DNA of 64,000 nucleotides from Chthonomonadales bacterium (lineage in GTDB: Bacteria; Armatimonadota; Chthonomonadetes; Chthonomonadales; CAJBBX01): the NCBI GenBank assembly GCA_020849275.1, contig JADLGO010000028.1, positions 17,752 to 81,751 on the forward strand, in the 5' to 3' direction. Under the pieces are notes generated by a model. It had not been told where the DNA came from. It searched no databases and saw nothing but the letters and a program-made list of their open reading frames with translations. The position numbers and the translations under genes are program-made. Positions 53,596-62,834 of the stretch are shown here, piece by piece (positions within the stretch are counted from its first letter, which is position 1; every line of letters starts with the position of its first letter).

Positions 53596-56475
53596 ATGCG
53601 TGCATCGCGTTCGGCCTGGCCGCCGCGCGCGGCGATCGTCGCCGCGCTGGCGCTGCTTGCCACCGGGCCGCGAGCCCTTGCGGGCCCCGCGCTGACCTAC
53701 ACCGACATCCTGCGCCAGCTCACCGATCTCGACAGGCTTACGCGGCTTCACGAGGGCTTCCGAGGCGGCATCTACTCAAGCTGGGACCGCGGCATGCAGA
53801 CGGTCTGGGGCGCCAACGGCGACGCCGCCCACTACCTGCGCGTCGAGGACAACGGCGAAGCCGTCATGATGGACGCCGACGGACCCGGCTGCATCTACCG
53901 CATCTGGTCCGCCAACCCGAAGGGAAAGATCCGCGTCTACCTGGACGGCGCGCGGACGCCGACCTACGAATGGGACTTCGACAACCTCTTCTCCGGCGAC
54001 GTGCCGCCCTTCGTCAAGCCGCTCGTCTACCGGCGCGACGACCGAAACTCGGCGCACGACTGCTACCTGCCGATCCCCTACGCGAAGCATGTGAAGGTGA
54101 CGGCCGACCAGAGGCACGGCCAGTACTACCAGATCAACTATGTGCGCTACCCGGAGGGATGGAGCGTCCCGAGCTTTCGGCTCCCGCTCTCCGCCGACGA
54201 GGACGCCGCGCTGAAGTCCGCCGTGGAGGCATGGCGGAGTCCGGGGCGCGACCCGAAGCCGCGCCTGCCGGACCAGAAGAGCTTGACCCAGGCGTTCACC
54301 ATCGGCCCGGGCCACACTACCGTACTCGCCGACCTCAAAGGTCCCGGCGTCATTCGCGCGATCCGGGCGCGCGTCTCCTCGGAACAGCGGTATGCGTGGC
54401 GCAAGCTGGTGCTGAAGGCCGTGTGGGACGGCGCGGGGTGGCCGCAGGTCCTCACACCGCTCGGGCCCCTCTTCGGCTTCGACTGGGACACGGCCGAGTA
54501 CGGCTCCTTGATCGCCGGATGCCAGAAGGGACAATGCTACTTCTACTACCCGATGCCCTTCCGGCACGCCGCGCGGCTGGAGCTCACCAGCTTCCTGGAG
54601 CAGCCCGCGGAGGTGAGCCTCGAGATCGAGTGGGCGCCCGTGGCAGCTCTGCCGGGCGACAGCCTCTACTTCTACGCGCGCTGGCGGCATGAGCCCGACA
54701 GCACCACCTTCGACTACCCCTTCGTCGAGACCGCCGGGCGCGGGCACTTCGTCGGTGTCACCATGCCCATCGACCATCCCCTGCCCGGGTGGTGGGGCGA
54801 GGGCGATGAGAAGGTCTGGGTGGACGACGACGCGTTCCCGCCGTTCGTGGGCACGGGCTCCGAGGACTACTTCGGCGACGCATGGGGCATCCGCTACCTG
54901 TCGGAGCCCAGCTTCGGCTGCAGTGAGCAGACCGCGCACCGCACGTGCAACTACCGCTGGCACTTCACGGACCTCATCCCATTCGACCGGCGGCTCCGCA
55001 TGACGATCGAGAACTACGGCCCCAACGGCCAGGGGCCGCGCGGGCAGTACGACTACAGCTCGACCGCGTTCTGGTACCAGGCGGAGCTCACGCCGCGCTT
55101 CACCGACCTGATCGGCAAGACCTACATCGGCGCGCCGGACCCCGGCGACAAGCCCGGCACGCTCGCCTACAACCCCTCGGTCTTCGCCGATGTCGACCAG
55201 AACGCCGTGCGCACCTACGGCCTGGCCCTCACGTTCGCGCAGCAGGCGGAGGACCTCTTCGCCGAGGCCGTCGCGGCGAAGCGCGCCCGCATCGTGACCG
55301 ACGCGCTGCGGCCGTACGAGCTCGACCGTGAGCGCGCCATGGAGTGGCCCGCTGTCAAGGCCGGTGAGACGCTCGGCGCCTGCTTGCTCCGCGCCTCCGA
55401 AGCCACCGTCTACTTCCCGCGCATCGTCTGCGCGCCGGAGGCGGGCCTCGCCGAGGTGGCGCTTGAGATCGGCGGCGAGCGCCTGCGGGTCACCGGGCAT
55501 CCGGAGCCCAACGTCGCGGCGCTCGCTGGCGTCTCGCTGCCGAAGGGCAGCCGTCTGGCCCGGCTCGTCGCCGTTACCGATGGCCGCGCCGTGGTCGACT
55601 GCATCCAGCTCGAGCCGGCCACGCGCGCGGCCAACGCGATCGAGGCGGAGAGCCTCGAGGTGCCGGCAACCACCGGCGGCGCGCCGCGTCCGGAGCCGAG
55701 CGCACCCTGGCAGGGCGTGAGCGGCGGCCGCTTCCTGGAGTGGCGCGCGAGCGGCGCCGGCCAGGGCTTCACCGTGCGGGTTGAGCCGAGGCCCGACCGT
55801 GCGTACGTCGTCGGCGCGCTCCCGGTTCGCGGGCCGACGGCGGGCGTCATCCAGGCCTTCGTCGACGGCCAACCCATCGGGCCGCGCTACGACCTGCACG
55901 CGCCCGAGCGCTCAACCGTGGGCGAGGTGCTGGCGCTCGGGCCGATGCCGCCGGCCGGCAAGGACCTGGAGATCCGCGTCGTCGACAGAAACGCGGCCTC
56001 GACGGGGTACGTCGTCGGCCTCGACTACTTCCGGTTTCTGCCGCGAATCCTGGGCCCCGAGAGCGCCCCCGATGTCGGCGCGCGCGTCCTCACGGTGCAC
56101 GGAGGCGACTTCAGCATCCAGGACCTGGGCGCGGCCTGGTCGGACGGCCATCAGCTCTGGATCCTGCCGTCGAGCCTCGGCACGTACGTGGACATCGTGC
56201 TGGACATCCCGCGCGACGGCGACTACATGCTCGACACGCGCCTCACGGCCTCATGGGACTACGCGATCGTCCAGGCATTCCTCGACGGCACTCCCGTCGG
56301 CCCCCGCGTAGACGCTTACGCGCCCGAGGTGCGTCTGCTCGATCCCACGCCGCTCGGCACCGTGCGTCTCACCGCCGGGCGGCACATCCTCCGGTTCCAG
56401 GCGGTCGCCAAGAACCCGGCGAGCGCGAGCTACCTGATGGGCATTGACCACGTGACGGTTCGCGAGCCGCGCTGA
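53596..56475 (+). CDS. Large exported GH172 (DUF2961) enzyme with extra C-terminal domains
   Basis: A 959-residue exported protein. The signal peptide (AAIVAALALLATGPRALA) is followed by the GH172 core: NGEAVMMDADGPGCIYRIW, Glu402 in WWGEGDEKVWVDDD and Glu423 in GTGSEDYFGDAWG, again 21 residues apart as in the catalytic pair of the family, and YDYSSTAFWYQAELTPRF. The core spans about 30-510. Two or three beta-sandwich modules follow, near 570-650, 690-830 and 840-959, with similar motifs (GLDYFRFLPRI; MGIDHVTVREPR) that suggest repeated carbohydrate-binding domains. It probably attacks the polymer outside the cell, while the short GH172 at 27808 handles imported fragments. Confidence 0.85.
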   Translation: MRASRSAWPPRAAIVAALALLATGPRALAGPALTYTDILRQLTDLDRLTRLHEGFRGGIYSSWDRGMQTVWGANGDAAHYLRVEDNGEAVMMDADGPGCIYRIWSANPKGKIRVYLDGARTPTYEWDFDNLFSGDVPPFVKPLVYRRDDRNSAHDCYLPIPYAKHVKVTADQRHGQYYQINYVRYPEGWSVPSFRLPLSADEDAALKSAVEAWRSPGRDPKPRLPDQKSLTQAFTIGPGHTTVLADLKGPGVIRAIRARVSSEQRYAWRKLVLKAVWDGAGWPQVLTPLGPLFGFDWDTAEYGSLIAGCQKGQCYFYYPMPFRHAARLELTSFLEQPAEVSLEIEWAPVAALPGDSLYFYARWRHEPDSTTFDYPFVETAGRGHFVGVTMPIDHPLPGWWGEGDEKVWVDDDAFPPFVGTGSEDYFGDAWGIRYLSEPSFGCSEQTAHRTCNYRWHFTDLIPFDRRLRMTIENYGPNGQGPRGQYDYSSTAFWYQAELTPRFTDLIGKTYIGAPDPGDKPGTLAYNPSVFADVDQNAVRTYGLALTFAQQAEDLFAEAVAAKRARIVTDALRPYELDRERAMEWPAVKAGETLGACLLRASEATVYFPRIVCAPEAGLAEVALEIGGERLRVTGHPEPNVAALAGVSLPKGSRLARLVAVTDGRAVVDCIQLEPATRAANAIEAESLEVPATTGGAPRPEPSAPWQGVSGGRFLEWRASGAGQGFTVRVEPRPDRAYVVGALPVRGPTAGVIQAFVDGQPIGPRYDLHAPERSTVGEVLALGPMPPAGKDLEIRVVDRNAASTGYVVGLDYFRFLPRILGPESAPDVGARVLTVHGGDFSIQDLGAAWSDGHQLWILPSSLGTYVDIVLDIPRDGDYMLDTRLTASWDYAIVQAFLDGTPVGPRVDAYAPEVRLLDPTPLGTVRLTAGRHILRFQAVAKNPASASYLMGIDHVTVREPR

Positions 56476-56495
56476 CCCGCGGAGGCGATCGTGAT

Positions 56496-56528
56496 GGGGC
56501 GAGGGGAGCGCCCGGCTTCCCTCGCCCC
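56496..56528. terminator. Convergent terminator-like hairpin
   Basis: GGGGCGAGGG (56496-56505) pairs perfectly with CCCTCGCCCC (56519-56528); two further pairs extend the stem to 12 with a nine-base loop. It lies 20 bases after the GH172 stop and before the stop of the convergent metalloprotease gene, with only TT following. Confidence 0.6.
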
Positions 56529-56553
56529 TTCGTGCGCTGGCGGCGTGGCACCG

Positions 56554-57033
56554 TCAGGCGCGAATGTCGACGTTGAGGGGGTGCTGCGGTTCGGTCCGCG
56601 AGCCGCTCGCGGCGCGCGTGACGGTGCGCGTCAGGCCGCCGGCGACGTAGGTGCGACCGCACTCCGGGCAGGCGGCCATGAAGATGCGCACCGTCTGGTA
56701 GGCGATCTCGCGCCCCTCCTCTCGCGTCCTCCGCTGCTCGCGGCGAACGTGCTCGCTCTCGTGCGCGGTGACGGCGGCGGCGGCGGCCTCCCGCGAGACG
56801 TGCGTGGCCGCCTTGAAGGAGACGCCCGGGTCCTCCGAGCGGTCCTGGTAGCGGCGCTCCTTGCACGTCTGACATTCGGTGATCGTGGGCGCGCCGCCCG
56901 TCGCGCCAGCGCCCTGTGCGCCGGACGCGCCGGATGCCGGGCCTGCGCGCGCACCGCCGCCCTCGCCGGCCGCGGCGCGAGCCACCGCGGCGCTCCATCT
57001 GTCGATGGAAGGGTATATGCCACCGACCGTCAC
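56554..57033 (-). CDS. SprA-related (CJM1_0395-type) putative metalloprotease
   Basis: A 159-residue protein. A Gly/Ala-rich leader (about 20-50) precedes the family core: ECQTCKERRYQDRSEDPGVS with a CxxC at 54-57, the zinc-binding HESEH at 91-95 and a second CxxC in ACPECGRTYV (122-125), then GGLTRTVTR. The two CxxC pairs probably form a structural zinc site, and HESEH is the metallopeptidase motif. Relatives occur in Firmicutes and Epsilonproteobacteria; their role is unknown. GTG 57033 is preferred, with GGGGGG six bases upstream. It is divergent from rimO. Confidence 0.7.
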   Translation of the reverse strand: MTVGGIYPSIDRWSAAVARAAAGEGGGARAGPASGASGAQGAGATGGAPTITECQTCKERRYQDRSEDPGVSFKAATHVSREAAAAAVTAHESEHVRREQRRTREEGREIAYQTVRIFMAACPECGRTYVAGGLTRTVTRAASGSRTEPQHPLNVDIRA

Positions 57034-57160
57034 GGGTCGCCCCCCAATGCCGCCGGCCTGCGTGCCGGCCGCGCTCGGCCACAAGCTGCCAACTGGATTC
57101 TCGGCGGACGGCACCCGCTTCCGCAGGCCACTGCCGCCGCCGATCCGACCCTGGCAGGGG

Positions 57161-57166
57161 TATACT
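57161..57166 (+). promoter_or_regulatory. Possible -10 box of the rimO operon
   Basis: TATACT stands out in the GC-rich gap 49 bases before the rimO ATG. No good -35 hexamer is found 16-18 bases upstream. Confidence 0.35.
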
Positions 57167-57214
57167 CTATTGGCGTCCGAGCATGCCGCGGACGTAAGGT
57201 AGGTTCGTCGCGCC

Positions 57215-58639
57215 ATGCCCGAAGTACAAGCGCAGCCCGGCGTGCAGGTGATCACCCTCGGCTGCCCCAAGAACGAGGTGGACTCCGAGGAGATGCTCGG
57301 CGTGCTCGACGGCGAGGGGTACGCCCTGCGCGCGGCCGACGAGCCGACCGACGTCGTGGTTGTGAACACCTGCGGCTTCATCGAGTCGGCCAAGCGGGAG
57401 AGCGTGGACGCGATCCTGGAGGCGGTGGAGCGCAAGAAGGCCGGCTCGGTGAGCCGCGTGATCGTGGCTGGCTGCCTGGCTCAGCGCTATCGCGACGAGC
57501 TGGCCGCGGAGATGCCGGAGGTTGACGCGTTCGTTGGCACGGGCCAGATGGCCGCGATCGGACGGGCCGCGGCGCCTTCGGTCGATGGCGCGGGCCGCAT
57601 CGCCCTCGTGCCCGAGCGGCCGCGCCATCGCTGGGTGGACGCGCCGAGCAGGCCGCTGTCAGCAGCGCCGTGGATGGCCTACCTCAAGATCAGCGAGGGA
57701 TGCGACCACCGGTGCACCTTCTGCGCCATCCCATCGTTCCGCGGACCGCACGTGAGCAAGCCCCTGGAGCGCGTGGTGGCGGAGGCCCGATACCTCGTCG
57801 CCCGCGGCGCGCGCGAGTTGAACCTGATCGCCCAGGACTCGACCCAGTACGGACACGACCTCTACGGCCGGAGCGCGCTGCCCGAGCTCCTTCGCGCTCT
57901 CTCCGACGTCGATGGGGCGCGCTGGCTACGCGTGTTCTACTGCTATCCGTCGCGCGTGACGCCCGAGGTCATAGCGGCCATCGCGGAGACGCCCCGCGTG
58001 TGTCAATACATCGACATGCCGCTGCAGCACGCCGACTCGGACATCCTGCGGGCCATGCGCCGCCCCATGTCCGCCAGGGGCTACCTGGACCTGGTGCGCC
58101 GGTTGCGTGACGCCTCGCCCGACGTGGCGATCCGGACCACGTTCATCGTCGGTTTTCCCGGCGAGACGGAGGAGCAGTTCGCCAGCCTGCTGCGTTTCGC
58201 CGAGGAGGCGCGGTTCGACCGGGCCGGCGCGTTCGAGTTCTCAGCCGAAGACGGCACGCCGGCCAGTGCCCTGCCCGGCCGGGTGCCGCTTCGCGTGAAG
58301 CGCGAGCGTATGGGCCGCCTGATGCGGCTGCAGCAGGGCATCTCCCTGGAGCGCAACCGCGCCTGGGTCGGCCGTGAGCTGGAGGTGCTGGTGGAGCGGC
58401 CAGCCCCCCCGCAAGACGCTCGGGATGGCGGCGCGGCGCACGGCGGCCGGAGCGCGGCCGTGCCGGCGTCGATGGCGGGCCGCTCGTTCCGCGATGCCCC
58501 GGAGATCGACGGCGAGGTGCGGGTGGGCGGCGCGGAAGGGGCGCGGCCCGGCGATTTCGTGAGGGTCCGCGTCACGCGGGCGCACACCTACGACCTGGAG
58601 GGCGTCGCGACGCCCGCGAGCATGGAGGAGAGAGCGTGA
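57215..58639 (+). CDS. rimO: Ribosomal protein S12 methylthiotransferase RimO
   Basis: A 474-residue radical-SAM enzyme that adds a methylthio group to an aspartate of ribosomal protein S12. The N-terminal UPF0004 domain holds one iron-sulfur cluster via Cys17 (LGCPKN), Cys53 (NTCGF) and Cys87 (GCLAQ). The radical-SAM cluster is Cys163, Cys167 and Cys170 in EGCDHRCTFCAIP. AQDSTQYGHDLYG is the RimO signature. The C-terminal TRAM domain is interrupted by a 40-residue low-complexity insert (DARDGGAAHGGRSAAVPASM). It overlaps the next gene by GTGA. Confidence 0.95.
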   Translation: MPEVQAQPGVQVITLGCPKNEVDSEEMLGVLDGEGYALRAADEPTDVVVVNTCGFIESAKRESVDAILEAVERKKAGSVSRVIVAGCLAQRYRDELAAEMPEVDAFVGTGQMAAIGRAAAPSVDGAGRIALVPERPRHRWVDAPSRPLSAAPWMAYLKISEGCDHRCTFCAIPSFRGPHVSKPLERVVAEARYLVARGARELNLIAQDSTQYGHDLYGRSALPELLRALSDVDGARWLRVFYCYPSRVTPEVIAAIAETPRVCQYIDMPLQHADSDILRAMRRPMSARGYLDLVRRLRDASPDVAIRTTFIVGFPGETEEQFASLLRFAEEARFDRAGAFEFSAEDGTPASALPGRVPLRVKRERMGRLMRLQQGISLERNRAWVGRELEVLVERPAPPQDARDGGAAHGGRSAAVPASMAGRSFRDAPEIDGEVRVGGAEGARPGDFVRVRVTRAHTYDLEGVATPASMEERA

Positions 58640-60447
58640 CAGCCGTTACGGAACCGAACGTGGTGGAGGCGCTGGCTCTGCAGTTCGCGTCGGACCTGGT
58701 GCACCGGGCGATGCTGCGCGCCGGCGCACCGGTGAAGGCCTCCGAGGCAGCCCGCCTGGTCGGTCGGCCGGAGATGGACCTGCGCCTGGCACGCGTCGTG
58801 CTGGCCTCGCAACCCGGGCGCTTCTCCTCGACCGACCGCAAGTGGACGGTGTGGACGCGCGACGGCGACGCCACACACACACTCCAGCGAAACCTGGATG
58901 AGGTGCTCGAGAGCGCCGGTATCCCCCTCGCGCCGGCGGTGATCGCGCGCGCGTTGTCCGCCATCTACGCGCGTCCCGCCGAGGTGTACGAGCCGATCCT
59001 GGAGCGCATGCTGCGCGACCGCGACCTCTACTTCGCCACGAAGGCCGGCGAGTACGGCCCCGGGCGCTGGCTGCTCGAGACCACCAATCCCACGGAAGAG
59101 GATGTCCTCTTCGACAACTACCTTACCGCTCAGCAAGTCGCCCCCTTCCTCGAGGGCGCCGAGGGGCTTTCTGCCGCGGACCTGGACGCCCAGATCGCCT
59201 TCCTCGACCGGGTCGACGCGGCGGTGCCCAGCAAAGCTCTCCAGTTCCTCCTGTGGCGATCCGATGGCGACGACTTCGACCCGGCGACCTGGTTGGCGCG
59301 CCTCTTCGCCGACGGTCGCGCGACCCTGCTCTCCACCGGCGAGTGGATCGGTCCCGCAGTCGCGGCGCGCCTCCTCGCGCACTTCCCGGCCCTCGCACAG
59401 CGCGAGATCGAGGAGACCGCAGAGGCCGCGCCGACCGAGGCTGTGGAGCCACTGGTCATCAACGACGACGAGCTCAACCAGCTCGTGGAGTTCGTTCTGG
59501 CGAACGAGACGACGAGCCGGGCTGATCGGATGCTCGAGAGCATCTTCGAGGTGACTCCGGGCGAGCCAACCTACGAGCAGGACCGCGCCACCATCGTCGA
59601 GGCTCTGCGCACGGAGAGCCGCGTGCTCTGGATGGGAGCCGACCGCTTCCTGCCGCCGGGCGCCATTCCGGACTACGTCTTCAGCGTACCGGAGGTGCTC
59701 CGCTACACAGAGACCGCCTACCTGGACGCCGAGGGGAACGAGGTGGACATCCTCCTCGACGAGGACGGCCTGAGCGGCGGCCTGCCCACGGAGGTCCACG
59801 ATCCGCTTGCCATGGACGTGCTGGACGAGGATCCGCCGGCCGGGGCAACGGCAAATCCGCCGGTAACCGTGCGCTGCGTGCTGAAGTTTCATCACAAGGG
59901 CATCGGCACGCTGCCGTTGTGCCAACTCCCGCCGGGGTTCTTCCCGACCGACTCGCGCGTCCTTCAGGCGGACGTCGTGCTGCCCAATGGCCACACGCTC
60001 GAGGTATGGGTGAACAACGATACCCGCCTCGTCTACGGCTTGCTCGACTGGTACCTGACGCTGCCGGTCGACTCGGGCGCCGTGTTCTATCTGGAGCGGC
60101 AGGCACCGGACCGCTACGTGCTCACCTATGGCGAGGAGACCGAGGCGGCCCTGTTCGTGAGCCGCAACCGCGTCAACGAACTGCTGGAGATCGGGCAGCG
60201 CGCGGAGGCCGAGGAGCTTCCCACCTTTGAGGTGTTGCGGGAGATCATGGAGCACTACCGCAAGGGGCTTGAGTACATTACGGCGCTCACCGAGGTGAAC
60301 ATCGCGCGCCGCAGCACGCGCACGATGGTCGCCTCGCTCCTATCCGCCTACCATTGCTTCTTCCAGCGCGGCCGGGCATGGGTCTACGACGCCAAGAAGC
60401 TCTCTCAGGGCTTCGACAAGAGTAAGCGCAAGTATCTGAAGCGTTAG
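58636..60447 (+). CDS. Unknown 603-residue protein with winged-helix-like N-terminus
   Basis: No family recognised. The first 230 residues look like three winged-helix units: KASEAARLVGRPEMDLRLAR ending at the wing FSSTDRKWTVWTRD, then PAVIARALSAIYARPAEVYE ending GRWLLE, then a third ending LLSTGEWIG. A linker rich in Glu follows (about 260-275). The C-terminal half is a mixed fold with FHHKGIGTLPLCQLPPGFFP, YLTLPVDSGAVFYLERQAPD and a basic C-terminus (FDKSKRKYLKR), where WVYDAKKLSQ precedes. There is no signal peptide or membrane segment. GTG 58636 overlaps the rimO stop, so it is translated with a ribosome-modifying enzyme. A role in transcription or translation is inferred from context only. 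Confidence 0.75.
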   Translation: MTAVTEPNVVEALALQFASDLVHRAMLRAGAPVKASEAARLVGRPEMDLRLARVVLASQPGRFSSTDRKWTVWTRDGDATHTLQRNLDEVLESAGIPLAPAVIARALSAIYARPAEVYEPILERMLRDRDLYFATKAGEYGPGRWLLETTNPTEEDVLFDNYLTAQQVAPFLEGAEGLSAADLDAQIAFLDRVDAAVPSKALQFLLWRSDGDDFDPATWLARLFADGRATLLSTGEWIGPAVAARLLAHFPALAQREIEETAEAAPTEAVEPLVINDDELNQLVEFVLANETTSRADRMLESIFEVTPGEPTYEQDRATIVEALRTESRVLWMGADRFLPPGAIPDYVFSVPEVLRYTETAYLDAEGNEVDILLDEDGLSGGLPTEVHDPLAMDVLDEDPPAGATANPPVTVRCVLKFHHKGIGTLPLCQLPPGFFPTDSRVLQADVVLPNGHTLEVWVNNDTRLVYGLLDWYLTLPVDSGAVFYLERQAPDRYVLTYGEETEAALFVSRNRVNELLEIGQRAEAEELPTFEVLREIMEHYRKGLEYITALTEVNIARRSTRTMVASLLSAYHCFFQRGRAWVYDAKKLSQGFDKSKRKYLKR

Positions 60448-60489
60448 TGCACGCGGCCAACTCGCCGCCAGACAGTCGGTGCCGCCGGG

Positions 60490-60570
60490 GCTCGCTCTCC
60501 GAGCGAGCGAGGTGGGGACCGAGGTGGAGAGCGGCCGCCAGGGTCGTCGTTGCGGTTCCCGGGCGGCCGC
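60490..60570 (+). other. Two hairpins in the leader of gltX
   Basis: GCTCGCTC pairs with GAGCGAGC at 60490-60508 (three-base loop), and GCGGCCGCC pairs with GGCGGCCGC at 60531-60570 (22-base loop). They lie in the 188-base gap between the unknown protein and gltX. Either could end the upstream transcript or attenuate gltX. Confidence 0.35.
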
Positions 60571-60635
60571 CGGGGGGCGTGGCCAGGCGAGGACTCGCTC
60601 CGCAACCCCCGCGGAAGCCTGAAAGGGGCATCTCG

Positions 60636-62102
60636 TTGCGCGTGCGTTACGCGCCGAGCCCGACCGGCGCACCCCATGTCGGCAACGTGCGGACCGCCAT
60701 CTTCAACTGGCTGATGGCCCGCCGCACGGGCGGCGTCTTTGTGTGCCGCCTGGAGGACACCGACCGCGACCCGGCGCGCTACCGTCCCGAGCACGTGGCC
60801 GAGATCGAGGAGAGCCTGCGCTTCCTCGGCATCGTTCCCGACGAGTGGTGGGTTGGCGGCGGCCCCGTCGGTCCGTACATCCAGTCCGAGCGCCTGGAGC
60901 GCTACCGCGCCGCCGCCAACCGCCTCGTGGAGCAGGGCCGCGCCTACCGCTGCTATTGCACGGAGGAGCGCCTGAAGGAGATGCGCGATGCGCAGGTGGC
61001 GGCCGGCGCCCCCACGGGCTACGATCGGCGCTGCCGCGACCTGGCGCCCGCGGAGAGGGGGCGACTGGAGGCCGGCTGCACGCCGTCGGTGGTGCGCCTG
61101 GCGATCCCCATCGAGGGGCGCACCCAGTACCGCGACCTGGTCTACGGCGACATCTCCGTGGAGAACCGACAGATTGACGACCAGGTGCTCCTGAAGTCCA
61201 ACGGCTGGCCCACCTACCACCTGGCTGTCGTCGTGGACGACCACGAGATGGGCATCACCCACGTGATCCGCGGCGAGGACTGGCAGCCGAGCACCCCAAA
61301 GCAAGTGCTTCTCTACGAAGCCCTGGGATGGGAACCGCCGGCGTGGGTGCACGTCCCGCTGATCGTCGGGTCGGACCGCAAGAAGCTCTCCAAGCGGCAC
61401 GGCGCCACGCGGTTCATGGAGTTCGCTCGCGAGGGCTATTTGCCGGAGGCGCTCCTTAACTTCCTGGTGTTGCTGGGGTGGTCGGCGGGAGACGAGAACC
61501 GCGAGTTGTTGACAGTCGCTGAACTGATGGAACGCTTCGGCATCGAGGGCTTCAGCCGTAACCCGGCGGTGTTCGACTACGAGAAGCTGCGGTGGATGAA
61601 CGGCGAGTACATCCGCCGCGCCGCTCCGGAGCGCCTGGCCACGCTGTGCCTGCCCTACCTGGAAGCCGCGGGGCTCCTCGCCAGTCCGCCCACCTCGACG
61701 GAGCGCGCCCTTCTTCGGGAGGTGATTCCGCTCGTGGCCGGCCGCCTGCGCGTGCTCGGCGAGGTGACGGACGCCGCCAGCTTCTTCTTCCGCGCCCCCG
61801 CCGAGCCGGAGGAGAAGGGGCGCCGAAAGTGGTTCACTGGCGCGCGCGCCGCCGACATCCTGGACCGCGCCCTCGCGGCGCTCCAGGATCGCGGTGACCC
61901 GTTGACGCCAGACGGCGCCGAAGCGATGGTGAACGCCGTGGCCGCCGACATGGACGTCGAGCGCGCGCCCGTGATCCACACGCTACGCATGGCGGCCACG
62001 GGCCGCACGGTGGGCCCCGGCCTCTTCGAGACGCTGGCCGTGCTCGGCCCGGACCGGCTGCGTGAGCGTCTCGCGCACGCGAAAACCTGGGTGACCGCTT
62101 GA
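60636..62102 (+). CDS. gltX: Glutamate--tRNA ligase
   Basis: A 488-residue class I aminoacyl-tRNA synthetase that charges glutamate (possibly also tRNA-Gln when GatCAB is present). The HIGH motif is HVGN in PSPTGAPHVGNVRTA, and the KMSKS loop is KLSKR in SDRKKLSKRHGA (about 249-253). The mid-domain motifs VIRGEDWQPSTPKQVLLYEA and LNFLVLLGWSAGDENRELL are typical. The C-terminal anticodon-binding helices follow from about 310. The TTG start has AAAGGGG seven bases upstream; GTG 60642 is less well placed. Its stop overlaps the next ATG by one base. Confidence 0.95.
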   Translation: MRVRYAPSPTGAPHVGNVRTAIFNWLMARRTGGVFVCRLEDTDRDPARYRPEHVAEIEESLRFLGIVPDEWWVGGGPVGPYIQSERLERYRAAANRLVEQGRAYRCYCTEERLKEMRDAQVAAGAPTGYDRRCRDLAPAERGRLEAGCTPSVVRLAIPIEGRTQYRDLVYGDISVENRQIDDQVLLKSNGWPTYHLAVVVDDHEMGITHVIRGEDWQPSTPKQVLLYEALGWEPPAWVHVPLIVGSDRKKLSKRHGATRFMEFAREGYLPEALLNFLVLLGWSAGDENRELLTVAELMERFGIEGFSRNPAVFDYEKLRWMNGEYIRRAAPERLATLCLPYLEAAGLLASPPTSTERALLREVIPLVAGRLRVLGEVTDAASFFFRAPAEPEEKGRRKWFTGARAADILDRALAALQDRGDPLTPDGAEAMVNAVAADMDVERAPVIHTLRMAATGRTVGPGLFETLAVLGPDRLRERLAHAKTWVTA

Positions 62103-62821
62103 TGGAGATCGTCGACGTCAACACGCTGTTCGGACCGCTGACCACGTCCTCCACCGACCTCTCGGTGGACGAGCTCGCCGGACTGATGCGCGAGCACTCG
62201 GTGCGCAACTGCTGCACGCTCTCCACGATCGGCGTGATGCTCGATCCGATGGTGGGCAACGCGGCGACGCGCGCGGCCTGCTCGGAGAACGCGAGCCTCC
62301 TCCCCGTGGCCACCATCAATCCGCAGGGCTACTTCGGCGGCGCCGGCCCGCACACCCGATTGCGCGCCGATGGGTTCAAGATGGTGCGTTTCTTCCCGGG
62401 TGCGCAGGGCTGGGAGCCGGACTACGCCCCCTTTCACGCGCTGCTGGATGACCTGGCCGCGGAGCACTTGCCGGTGATGGTGGAGGTCGATCGGCCCGGA
62501 ACGTCCACGCACCTTGTCCGAGCCGCGGGGGCCTACCCCGGTCCGCTCATCCTGGCGGGCGTGGACGTGCAGACGCTGGCCGAAGCGGTGGCGCTGATGC
62601 GCTCGCACCCGAACCTCCACGTTGAGACCTCCCGGCTCCTGGCCATGGGCGCGGTGCGGCACGGCGCGGAGCAGGTGGGCGCGGGGCGGTTCCTGTACGG
62701 CTCGGGGGCCCCATTGAGGCCCATGGCGAGCGGGCTGGCGGCGCTACGCTTCAGCGGTCTGCTCGAAGGCGAGCGCGCCATGGTGCTCGGGCAGAACGCC
62801 CGGGAACTGCTCGCGCTGTGA
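62102..62821 (+). CDS. Amidohydrolase-2-like protein without metal ligands (copy 1)
   Basis: A 239-residue TIM-barrel protein of the amidohydrolase-related superfamily. Where active members have a His-x-His motif on the first strand, this one has DVNTLFGP, and the C-terminal Asp of GSDxP is Gly (YGSGAPLRP). KMVRFFPGAQGWEPDYAPF and the ending GQNARELLAL keep the family fold. It is therefore probably non-enzymatic or uses another mechanism. The ATG overlaps the gltX stop by one base (TGATG). Confidence 0.7.
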   Translation: MEIVDVNTLFGPLTTSSTDLSVDELAGLMREHSVRNCCTLSTIGVMLDPMVGNAATRAACSENASLLPVATINPQGYFGGAGPHTRLRADGFKMVRFFPGAQGWEPDYAPFHALLDDLAAEHLPVMVEVDRPGTSTHLVRAAGAYPGPLILAGVDVQTLAEAVALMRSHPNLHVETSRLLAMGAVRHGAEQVGAGRFLYGSGAPLRPMASGLAALRFSGLLEGERAMVLGQNARELLAL

Positions 62822-62834
62822 TGGGAGGACCCGC

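Noticed and set aside
57034..57435. Extension of the SprA-like protein upstream to 57435
   Set aside because: The additional residues overlap the rimO coding start on the other strand and are of low complexity; the GTG at 57033 has a ribosome site and the family core follows.
60508..60521. T-box-like sequence AGGTGGGGACCGAG before gltX
   Set aside because: It matches about ten of the 13 defined positions of the T-box consensus, but only 60 bases separate it from the upstream gene, too few for the specifier stem, and no specifier loop is visible.
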